Part shown: positions 53,321 to 60,134 of the stretch, piece by piece
Numbering within the stretch: the first letter of the stretch is position 1
Layout of the letters: every line of letters starts with the position of its first letter
Source: G963667675 sp965249215
Lineage (GTDB): Bacteria; Chloroflexota; Dehalococcoidia; Lucifugimonadales; UBA3495
NCBI GenBank assembly: GCA_965249215.1
Contig: CBDFLN010000001.1
Location: 682,001 to 746,000, forward strand
DNA length: 64,000 nucleotides
Direction: 5' to 3'
The notes under the pieces: model-generated
The model's database searches: none
Seen by the model: only the letters and a program-made list of their open reading frames with translations
What the model was told of the DNA's origin: nothing
Program-made: the position numbers and the translations under genes

Positions 53321-53384
53321 GGTGCTCCTTTTCCGGGGTCGGTTTTTTGCTACAAAACCATTATCCCAGAAGCACAGGAGCACC
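53321..53384 (-). promoter_or_regulatory. Transposase promoter and fold-back inverted repeat, copy 1
   Basis: GGTGCTCCT (53321-53329) and AGGAGCACC (53376-53384) are exact complements. On the minus strand the first arm contains the transposase ribosome site. Between the arms lies TGG-GATAAT (extended -10, 53360-53368 region), so transcripts from the element's own promoter lack the distal arm, whereas transcripts entering from outside contain both arms and can hide the ribosome site. Confidence 0.65.
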
Positions 53385-53601
53385 TTCTTGCCGCTTCAGG
53401 ACGCTAACCCGACGCCCTCCTTCGGTGGATTCGGGTTAAAGCATGTTGCCGGGCGCAACCATCAGCGAGACAACATCGTCCACGACCCATCGCAGGACGA
53501 TATCGCGACCAAAGCCTGCGATCGTGCGGTGGCTGGCATCGCTCAGCCTCTAGAGGCAAGCCCTCAGCTTACGTTTCTCCCTCTGCTCCCATCGGACTTC
53601 A

Positions 53602-53630
53602 TTGACCAGTCCGTCTGCGTGCGGCATATT
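53602..53630 (+). promoter_or_regulatory. Possible promoter of the lipoprotein/two-component locus
   Basis: TTGACC (53602-53607), 17-base spacer, CATATT (53625-53630), 62 bases before the ATG at 53693. It lies outside the IS. Confidence 0.5.
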
Positions 53631-53692
53631 TCTGCGACATTTCATCGCTATCGTGAGTAGTACCTCAGATATTTCACGAAAGGGATGGAAGG

Positions 53693-54745
53693 ATGACGTT
53701 CAAGAACGTGATAATGAAGTCGTTCCTGTCTGGGACGGTTTTGGGAGGCATACTCTTCGCGGTGATAGTCGCCGGCTGCACGGGCGACACCGGACGCGGG
53801 GACGGCCAAGATTCCGATCGCACCACGGTAGGTCATGGCATTTCCGAGCGACAAAGTGGAAACTCCGGAGGTGAGCATAGCGGCGGAGGCGAAGGCAGCG
53901 GAGAGCACGGATCCGGTGGTGAAAGCGGTGGTGAAGAGAGCAGGGAAGCCGCAATGTCGAGCCCAATCATTCCCCTGGGACAGTGGTGGAACGGTGTCCT
54001 CGGCGGACTGGCTGTTTCCATGCAGTACGACGCAGCAGCCCGGACCGTCCACGGAACGGTACGAAATACGCTCTCACAGAAACTCTGCTACGTGCAGGCC
54101 GAACCTCATATCAAGTCTGGAACGAGGACAGTGGGGGAGCTTGGTCCCGAGAAGCTAGGAGACCTGAACCCCGGAGAGGAAGCAACGTCAAGCCTATCGG
54201 TGGCCAGTGAGCCGGAACTTGCGGGAGTCTCTTACGACGGATACGTCATCCATATGGAGGTATTCGACTGCAGCGGCCCCGGGCCCGCTGCTCACACGGG
54301 AGGAGAGGGCGGTGAGGGCAGCGGTGGTGAACACGGCCCTAGCGGCGAAGCCGGTGGCGAAGAAAGCAACGCCAATATGATGGCGCCGGATGAGACCTTC
54401 GACATGGTTCGCAGCGGCGCCCGGCTGATCCTGAGCTACGACGTTCCCAGCAACTCCTTCAAGGGCACGGTGGAGAACACGACCAGCAGCGTGCTGAACC
54501 AGGTCAGGGTTGAAGTGCACCTTTCGAACGGAACGGAGCTGGGCCCGACAACTCCAACGTCCATCGCCCCCGGCGAAATGCTAGCGATCATCCTGCCTGC
54601 GACGCAAGCGTCGTTCACTGGATGGGTAGCGCATGCCGAGGTCGGTGGTGGAGGCGAGGGAGGCGAGTCCGGTGGTGAGCATGGCGGCGGCGGAGAGTCC
54701 GGCGGCGAGCACGGTAGTGACGGCGAGCGCCGGGGAGGGGGCTAG
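53693..54745 (+). CDS. Lipoprotein with two related domains and three Gly/Glu/Ser/His-rich tracts
   Basis: 350 residues; AAGGGATGGAAGG precedes the ATG. The signal peptide ends at lipobox 'VIVAGC' (Cys29). Low-complexity tracts of GGEHGSGGE type occupy about residues 56-83, 202-224 and 318-350. Between them are two similar domains (about 98-192 and 229-317): each has a 'YD......GTV.NT' start, a beta-rich middle and a 'NPGE' or 'APGE' turn, in the manner of FxLYD-like extracellular domains. His and Glu in the tracts could bind metal ions. It sits 122 bases upstream of a two-component pair, suggesting an envelope sensor or target. Function is inferred only. Confidence 0.8.
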   Translation: MTFKNVIMKSFLSGTVLGGILFAVIVAGCTGDTGRGDGQDSDRTTVGHGISERQSGNSGGEHSGGGEGSGEHGSGGESGGEESREAAMSSPIIPLGQWWNGVLGGLAVSMQYDAAARTVHGTVRNTLSQKLCYVQAEPHIKSGTRTVGELGPEKLGDLNPGEEATSSLSVASEPELAGVSYDGYVIHMEVFDCSGPGPAAHTGGEGGEGSGGEHGPSGEAGGEESNANMMAPDETFDMVRSGARLILSYDVPSNSFKGTVENTTSSVLNQVRVEVHLSNGTELGPTTPTSIAPGEMLAIILPATQASFTGWVAHAEVGGGGEGGESGGEHGGGGESGGEHGSDGERRGGG

Positions 54746-54813
54746 GGCCCATCGGATTCGACCGATGGAAGATTCAAGTGAGACAATTACACCACGGACG
54801 TAACCGGTAGATC

Positions 54814-54842
54814 GACGCGGTGCCTCTATGAGACACCGCGTC
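54814..54842 (+). terminator. Hairpin between the lipoprotein and response-regulator genes
   Basis: GACGCGGTG pairs exactly with CACCGCGTC, with an inner TCT/AGA extension. No T-run follows, so it may reduce rather than stop read-through, or protect the upstream message. Confidence 0.5.
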
Positions 54843-54867
54843 TACGAGGCTCCCTAGAGGACCGGCT

Positions 54868-55545
54868 ATGAGCGGCACGGTATTGATAGTCGAAGATGAT
54901 AAGAGGATCGCCAACTGGGTCAAGGTCTACTTCGAGCGCGCCGGATTCTCTGCCGAGGTTACTCATGATGGTGAGTCCGGCCTTGCTCTGGCCCGTAACC
55001 TCACTCCAGACCTGATAATCCTCGATCTGATGATTCCCCGTCTCGATGGCGTGGAGCTGTGCAGAATCCTACGTCGAGAGTCGGATGTTCCGATAATCAT
55101 GTTGACGGCCAGAGAAGCCCACGCCGAGCGAGTCATCGGACTGGACAGCGGAGCGGACGACTACATCGTCAAGCCCTTCGACCCGGAGGAACTCATTGCG
55201 CGCGCCGAAGCTGTGCTTCGCCGCGTCAAGGACAAAGTTCAGCAGGTCCTGACGCACGGCAACATCACACTTAATGAGACCACCAAGAGCGTGACGGTCA
55301 ATGAAGCACCCGTGACGCTGAGCCAGGCGCAGATTGCCCTGCTATCGACATTCATGCGTCATCCCAACCAGGTGCTGACCCGTGACCAGCTGATCTCTTT
55401 GACCTTCAGCAACGAATTCGATGGGTTAGACCGGGCCATTGACAGCCAGATCGCCCGCCTGCGAAGGCGGATCAGCCAAGACGGCAAACAGCCCATTCAG
55501 ACCGTCTACGGCGCTGGGTATAAGTTCGTGGCAGAGGGCGAATGA
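54868..55545 (+). CDS. OmpR/PhoB-family response regulator
   Basis: 225 residues. Receiver domain with acidic pocket 'VEDDKR', phospho-acceptor Asp53 in 'ILDLMIPRLDG', Thr80 in 'IMLTAR' and Lys102 in 'YIVKPFD'. The C-terminal winged helix contains 'LSQAQIALLSTFMRHPNQVLTRDQLI' and 'IDSQIARLRRRI', ending in 'TVYGAGYKF'. It would bind DNA as a dimer when phosphorylated by the kinase encoded next. The stop overlaps the kinase start by 4 bp (ATGA). Confidence 0.95.
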   Translation: MSGTVLIVEDDKRIANWVKVYFERAGFSAEVTHDGESGLALARNLTPDLIILDLMIPRLDGVELCRILRRESDVPIIMLTAREAHAERVIGLDSGADDYIVKPFDPEELIARAEAVLRRVKDKVQQVLTHGNITLNETTKSVTVNEAPVTLSQAQIALLSTFMRHPNQVLTRDQLISLTFSNEFDGLDRAIDSQIARLRRRISQDGKQPIQTVYGAGYKFVAEGE

Positions 55546-56951
55546 TGTCGCTGCGCTGGCGAATCATGGCTTCTACCGTTCTTGTCATCGTTCTCACCGT
55601 CTTGATCAGCATCGGCGTGGGCTACTACGCGACGCAGTCCCGCCTGGGTGTGTTCGTGGACGAGATAGGCGACGATGAAGCGAGCCGGTTGGCCCGGAAT
55701 CTGAGCCGGGAGTATACCGCTGCCGGTGGCTGGGAAACGGTGGACAGACCGCTGTCAGAGGCCGGATACATCTACGACCAGGTTCCGCAAAGAGAGCGGC
55801 ACGAAGAAGGTGAGGGAGAATCCCCCGAGCTCTTTCACCAAGACCCGGTACGAGTTGTCATCGCCGGCATTGATGGACGGGTGGTGAGGGACAACCTGTT
55901 CGAGCTGGCACCCGGGACCGACGCACCCGACTTGGACGGGCATCGCGAGGCGGTGTTCGACCTAACGACAGACCAGCCCGTTGGCCACGTCTATGTGGAT
56001 GTAGACCACGAGTTCCTGTCGACTGAGTCGCATGGGTTCCTCAACACGCTCCTGTACATCATTGCAATTGGCGGGGTCCTGACGGTCGGCGTTGCCATAC
56101 TACTGGCCGCCTGGTTGTCCAAACGTATCACAGCACCTGTGGTGGCCTTGACGGAGGCAACCCAAGCAATTGCCCAAGGGGACACGGCGAGGCTGCCGGT
56201 CACGTCATCGGATGAGTTGGGACGGATGAGCGCGGCTTTCAACCGGATGACCTCCACCCTGGAAACCCAACGCGAGCTCCGCAGACGGCTGATAAACGAC
56301 GTTGCCCACGAACTAAATACGCCGCTGACCGTCATACAACTGGAGGCAACAGGGCTGCGTGACGGACTTCAGACTCCTGAGAGCGCCTCCGACCACATCA
56401 TCGAGGAAGTGGACAGGCTGCGTGGACTCGTGAATGATCTGGACTGGCTCGCGGAGTCAGACCATGGAGAGTTGAGGCTCAATCTGCAAGCGAGCTCGAT
56501 TCAGGAATTGGCCGCCGCAGAGGTGGACCGCTGGCAGCCGCAATCTCAGGCTCGACAGGTTGAGCTGTCGCTGGAGGCATCCGCTGACCTCCCGGATATG
56601 GACATCGACTGGATGCGCATGAGCCAGGCACTCGGAAACATCTTGGCCAACGCTATCAATTGCACAGAGCCCGGTGGGCACGTCCGGGTCAGAGCGGGGT
56701 TGGAAAGCGACGGCGTGTTGGCTATCTCGGTCATCGATGACGGGATAGGAATCCCCGCGGCAGACCTTCCCAACGTCTTCGACCGCTTCTACCGAACTGA
56801 CCGGTCTCGTAGTCGTGGGATAGGCGGTACAGGTCTAGGACTAGCCATCACCCAGGCTATAGTAGAAGCACACGGAGGTACAACTACGGTAACAAGTGAC
56901 GGGCTTGGACAGGGTGCAGCAGTGACCATTCGCCTTCCGCCGAACGAGTGA
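55542..56951 (+). CDS. Membrane sensor histidine kinase
   Basis: 469 residues. One membrane helix at about 6-27 and another at about 167-192 enclose an external sensor part of about 140 residues without recognised fold. HAMP follows ('LSKRITAPVVALTEATQAIA'), then the dimerisation helix with phospho-acceptor His256 in 'NDVAHELNTPLTVIQ', and the ATP domain with N-box 'LGNILANAINCTEPGG', 'VIDDGIGIPAADLPNVFDRF' and 'GIGGTGLGLAITQAIVEAHGG'. Partner of the preceding regulator. The ligand is unknown; the adjacent lipoprotein is an obvious candidate partner. Confidence 0.95.
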   Translation: MMSLRWRIMASTVLVIVLTVLISIGVGYYATQSRLGVFVDEIGDDEASRLARNLSREYTAAGGWETVDRPLSEAGYIYDQVPQRERHEEGEGESPELFHQDPVRVVIAGIDGRVVRDNLFELAPGTDAPDLDGHREAVFDLTTDQPVGHVYVDVDHEFLSTESHGFLNTLLYIIAIGGVLTVGVAILLAAWLSKRITAPVVALTEATQAIAQGDTARLPVTSSDELGRMSAAFNRMTSTLETQRELRRRLINDVAHELNTPLTVIQLEATGLRDGLQTPESASDHIIEEVDRLRGLVNDLDWLAESDHGELRLNLQASSIQELAAAEVDRWQPQSQARQVELSLEASADLPDMDIDWMRMSQALGNILANAINCTEPGGHVRVRAGLESDGVLAISVIDDGIGIPAADLPNVFDRFYRTDRSRSRGIGGTGLGLAITQAIVEAHGGTTTVTSDGLGQGAAVTIRLPPNE

Positions 56952-57118
56952 GGATCATCCTCCCTGGTCGTGGAACGCCACTGAAGTGTCTGCGCCACAA
57001 GAGTCACCAGGTCCGCCAGTCTGCAGATGTTCGGTGACTCGCGAGGCTGGCGTTGCGACCGGTACAAGGAACGGGGCAGACAGCCGGGTCACGCAGGGAA
57101 GCCAACGCAAGGCTCGAG

Positions 57119-57147
57119 TAGACCGACCATGACCGGTCCGGTAGTAT
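57119..57147 (+). promoter_or_regulatory. Possible promoter placed for a nearly leaderless message
   Basis: TAGACC (57119-57124), 17-base spacer, TAGTAT (57142-57147), then six bases to the ATG at 57154. The spacer contains the palindrome GACCGGTC. Confidence 0.45.
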
Positions 57148-57153
57148 GGAGAC

Positions 57154-57879
57154 ATGACGGCGATTGCGGTGGTCGGAGACTTCGACTCGGGGTATGAGCC
57201 CCATAGCTCCATCAGCACCGCGGTGGCGGATGCTCAACCCCTGTCTGCGCACGACGTTGTCGAAATCGTGTGGCTGGACACGGAGACCTGCAACGGCCTG
57301 ACCGATTCGGACCTCGCCGACTTTGACGCATTCTGGATTGCGCCGGGGAGCCCATACAAGAGTATGGATGGCGCTTTACGGGTCATCAGGCATGCCAGGG
57401 TAAAGGATAGGCCGTTGCTTGGAACCTGCGGCGGATTCCAGCACGTAGCGCTGGAGTATGCCCGGAACGCCTTGGGATTCAGCGACGCGCAGCACGCCGA
57501 GTACGACCCCTACGCGTCCAGGCTGTTTATCAAGGAACTCGACTGTTCTTTGACGGGCCAATCTATGCTGGTCAACATCCTATCGGGCAGCGCGGCAGCC
57601 GACGCCTATGGAGCATCTGCCACGACGGAGCGATATTACTGCGATTTCGGACTGAATCCCGACTATCTGGATGATTTTCAAGCCGGAGCGATGATCGTGT
57701 CCGGGAGGGACGGCGACGGCGAGCCCCGGATCATCGAACTTTCGAGTCTTCGGTTCTTTGTTGCTACGTTGTTCGTGCCCCAGACCAGGAGCACCAAGGA
57801 ACGTCCCCACCCGCTGGTGGTCGCATTCCTGAATGCCGCGGGAGAGGTTCGGGCCGACGCCAGCACTGGGGTCAGGTGA
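57154..57879 (+). CDS. CTP-synthase C-terminal-like glutamine amidotransferase domain protein
   Basis: 241 residues. 'IAVVGDFDSGYEPHSSIS' opens the protein, 'FDAFWIAPGSPYKSMDGALR' and 'PLLGTCGGFQHVALEYARN' carry the amidotransferase core with the cysteine in GTCGG. This is the family usually named 'CTP synthase C-terminal region-related protein', which lacks the synthetase half. The glutaminase His/Glu pair is not evident near the end, so it may not release ammonia from glutamine. Role unknown. GGAG is very close to the ATG. The end overlaps the convergent aminotransferase by 8 bp. Confidence 0.82.
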   Translation: MTAIAVVGDFDSGYEPHSSISTAVADAQPLSAHDVVEIVWLDTETCNGLTDSDLADFDAFWIAPGSPYKSMDGALRVIRHARVKDRPLLGTCGGFQHVALEYARNALGFSDAQHAEYDPYASRLFIKELDCSLTGQSMLVNILSGSAAADAYGASATTERYYCDFGLNPDYLDDFQAGAMIVSGRDGDGEPRIIELSSLRFFVATLFVPQTRSTKERPHPLVVAFLNAAGEVRADASTGVR

Positions 57880-59209
57880 CTAGGCCCTCGTCAATCAACG
57901 CCTTGATGCCGCCGTCGAAGCCCTCCAAGCCTTGGTCGATGTCGCTCTCGGTGTGGACGCCGGAGAGAACTCCGCTGGTCCGGGACAAGATGTCCACCCC
58001 TCGCACCTGGAGGGCCTGGCGGAAGCTGCGCTGAAGCGCTAATGGGATGCTCTTGAGGGCGCTGGCTGCAAGGCCGTCGATGGACTTGTGCCCGAAATGC
58101 AGGTGGAAGGTGGAAGAGTCGCCGTAGACGCAAGCGGCGATCTCGTGGCGGTTGATAATGTCGCTTAACCCGGCGCGCAGGCGCTGGGCCATACGGTCGG
58201 CGTTGTCTTGCATCTCGCCGGTTGCGACTATCCGCATGGCGGCGCTGCCGGTGGCGGCGGCGTAAGGGTTGCCATTGAAAGTGCCGCCGTGGGTGACCCG
58301 TTCAAACCGGTCGTGATGAGGGTCGCCGGTCTCCTCCATCACCTGCATGACGTCAGCTCGTCCGGCGACGGCGCCGCCGGCCAGGCCGCCGGTGAGGACC
58401 TTGGCCATGGTGCACAAGTCGGGAGTGACCCCGACCTTCTGCTGCAGCCCGCCGGGGCTCCAGCGAAAGCCGGTTATGACCTCGTCCAGAATCATGACAA
58501 CTCCATATTGACTGGTAAGCCGCCTGACGCCCTCCAGGAATCCGGGTTGAAGGGGAACGGTGCCGTAAGAGGCGCCCGATCCTTCGGTGATGACACCGGC
58601 GATATCGCTATCCGAGGCCAACGTGCGCTCCAAGGCGTCGAGGTCCGGGGGCAGGACCACGACGGTTTCGACAGCGCCCCTGGGGACGCCGGCGGAAGAC
58701 GGCACGTCGAAGGGGGCCAGGTTACCGGGCATGACGTAATCGTGCCAGCCGTGGTAGTGGGACTCCCACCGGATGATTTTGTCCTTGCCGGTGTAGGCCC
58801 TGGCAATCCTCATAGCCAAGGCCGTGGACTCACCGCCCGAGCCTACGAAACGCACCTTGTCGGCGCAGGGCATCAGGTTGCACACGCGCTCGCCCCACTC
58901 CAGCACCCGTTCAAAGGGTCCTCCGTAATAGGAGCCCCGGGGAGCGGCTTCCGTCAGCGCCTCGACGACTTCCGGGTGTGCGTGGCCTAAGAGCAATGAA
59001 GCGGCGCCCATGCCGAAATCTATGTACTCGTTGCCGTCAACGTCCCATTTGCGGGGGCCCAGCCCCCGCTGCAGCATTATGGGGAAGGGGTCGGATACGT
59101 GGCTGTCATGGCCGGCGCCGCCGGAGGGGAAATATTGCTTGAACTTGGGGAATAAGGCAGCCGACTTGGGATTCTTGCGAATATAGGCTTCTCTGATAGT
59201 CTCAGCCAT
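57872..59209 (-). CDS. Class III PLP aminotransferase, glutamate-1-semialdehyde aminotransferase-like
   Basis: 445 residues from ATG 59209, which has AAAGGAGG six bases upstream; the frame goes back ten codons more without support. 'YIDFGMGAASLLLGHAHPEV', 'FVGSGGESTALAMRIARAYT', 'HYHGWHDYVMPG', 'VVMILDEVITGFRWSPGG' and 'LCTMAKVLTGGLAGGAVAG' (PLP lysine) match the HemL branch. The surroundings contain no haem genes, and the gene lies in the accessory region, so it may be a paralogue acting on another amine rather than the housekeeping HemL. Confidence 0.87.
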   Translation of the reverse strand: MAETIREAYIRKNPKSAALFPKFKQYFPSGGAGHDSHVSDPFPIMLQRGLGPRKWDVDGNEYIDFGMGAASLLLGHAHPEVVEALTEAAPRGSYYGGPFERVLEWGERVCNLMPCADKVRFVGSGGESTALAMRIARAYTGKDKIIRWESHYHGWHDYVMPGNLAPFDVPSSAGVPRGAVETVVVLPPDLDALERTLASDSDIAGVITEGSGASYGTVPLQPGFLEGVRRLTSQYGVVMILDEVITGFRWSPGGLQQKVGVTPDLCTMAKVLTGGLAGGAVAGRADVMQVMEETGDPHHDRFERVTHGGTFNGNPYAAATGSAAMRIVATGEMQDNADRMAQRLRAGLSDIINRHEIAACVYGDSSTFHLHFGHKSIDGLAASALKSIPLALQRSFRQALQVRGVDILSRTSGVLSGVHTESDIDQGLEGFDGGIKALIDEGLVT

Positions 59210-59328
59210 TGGTCCTCCTTTGCGCCCGCCTCTTGCCATGGGCCGGGGCTATGGGCCGAGGCCCCAAGTATGGGGGCAATATACCCGGTCAGGCGTTGAA
59301 ATTCCAGCGTGGGCACCGGGGGTGGAAT

Positions 59329-59375
59329 ATTTTTAGTTTCCCTTTCATTTCCTCCCATTGTCTCCCGTTTGGGCG
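59329..59375. repeat. Decamer-array repeat, copy A
   Basis: On the minus strand CCCAAACGGGAGACAATG followed by GGGAGGAAAT and GAAAGGGAAACTAAAA: a run of three related decamers. It matches copy B at 59866-59912 with few changes. The pair flanks the small gene at 59491-59841. Confidence 0.65.
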
Positions 59376-59393
59376 GGTTGGCCGGTTGGCGGC

Positions 59394-59439
59394 CCCTCAC
59401 CCTCACCCTAACCCTCTCCCAAGAGGAGAGGGGACTCTG
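59394..59439. repeat. CCCTCACCCTAACCCTCTCCC-type dispersed repeat
   Basis: CCTCACCCTCACCCTAACC followed by CTCTCCCAAGAGGAGAGGGGA, with an internal CTCTCC/GGAGAG fold. This sequence style is a dispersed extragenic repeat known from many bacterial genomes. Confidence 0.6.
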
Positions 59440-59490
59440 GATGTGCCGGGCATGTTGGCTTCGCTGATGCAATCTGCCGTATTGCACGCT

Positions 59491-59841
59491 TTAGGCGCTT
59501 TGGGGGCTTGGCATGGGTGGGGGGTCGTCGGAAAGAACAACAAGGCCGCGGACGGCGGCCCAGGGAAGCAGGGCGCCCAGGAGATGCTCGACGCCGGGAA
59601 CGACGTTTTCGGCGAGGCACCGACTCAGGTATCTGTGGGCGGCCATGAAAGTGGGGAGGCGGAATCCGGCGTCGGCCACCCGGCGGATGAAGGTATGGTC
59701 GTCGGGAGGAGGCTTGCGGTCGGTTTGGGCGACGGACCATTCGAGGCAGAAGTCGTCGGCCAAGGGCCGAAGGCGGACGACGGATATCTCAAGGGCCATT
59801 TTGCGGCGGAGGGCGTTAATGCGAGACCTGATCTGGTTCAT
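59491..59841 (-). CDS. Small protein of unknown function between repeats
   Basis: 116 residues; GAGGTGA lies ten bases before the ATG at 59841. 'MNQIRSRINALRRKMALEIS', 'ADDFCLEWSVAQTDRKPPP' and 'FIRRVADAGFRLPTFMAAHR' look like a genuine, mostly helical, basic-then-neutral protein rather than a shadow. I do not recognise a family. It lies between two copies of a decamer-array repeat, which may mark a small mobile or duplicated cassette. Confidence 0.5.
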   Translation of the reverse strand: MNQIRSRINALRRKMALEISVVRLRPLADDFCLEWSVAQTDRKPPPDDHTFIRRVADAGFRLPTFMAAHRYLSRCLAENVVPGVEHLLGALLPWAAVRGLVVLSDDPPPMPSPQSA

Positions 59842-59865
59842 TGGTAAGATTCACCTCTAGCCGGA

Positions 59866-59912
59866 AATTTTAGTTTGCCTCTCATTTGCTCCCATTTCCT
59901 CCCGTTTGGGAG
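59866..59912. repeat. Decamer-array repeat, copy B
   Basis: On the minus strand CCTCCCAAACGGGAGGAAAT, then GGGAGCAAAT and GAGAGGCAAACTAAAA. CCTCCC and GGGAGG form a six-base stem. It is 25 bases upstream of the start of the small unknown gene. Confidence 0.65.
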
Positions 59913-60134
59913 GGTGTCGGCGGGCGGGCGGGCGGAGAGGGTTGGAACGGTTGGGTTTGGAGCGTTTTTCGACACGGTATTTCACGGGCCTCAGTGGCGG
60001 GTTGGGCTTGGCAAGGGGTGATCCGTTGCCTGTTATCAGGATAGGGGCGGGCCGCCGGTGATGGCAAGGGGCAAGTGTCAGTAGGGGGGAGGCGAACGAA
60101 CCGCGTTCCGAGCGACTCAAAGATTGGCGGCGGG

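Larger units (their letters stand above)
51716..53435 (-). mobile_element. IS1380-family insertion sequence, copy 1 (complete)
   Basis: About 1.72 kb. Terminal inverted repeats CCCGAATCCACCGAAGG at the left (from 51717) and its complement at the right (to 53435) match over 17 bases. TTAA stands on both sides (51712-51715 and 53436-53439), the four-base target duplication expected for this family; the left copy is separated by one extra G, so the exact end may shift by one. One transposase gene lies inside. About 270 bases between the left end and the transposase stop hold no recognised gene. The sequence matches copy 2 at every place compared. Confidence 0.93.

Noticed and set aside
52566..53407. 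Plus-strand frames inside the IS that repeat in both copies
   Set aside because: Their repetition only reflects the duplicated IS; they lie opposite the transposase and have no domain.
53700..54618. Antisense frames opposite the Gly/Glu-rich lipoprotein
   Set aside because: They arise from the low-complexity tracts; the plus frame alone has a signal peptide, a ribosome site and domains.
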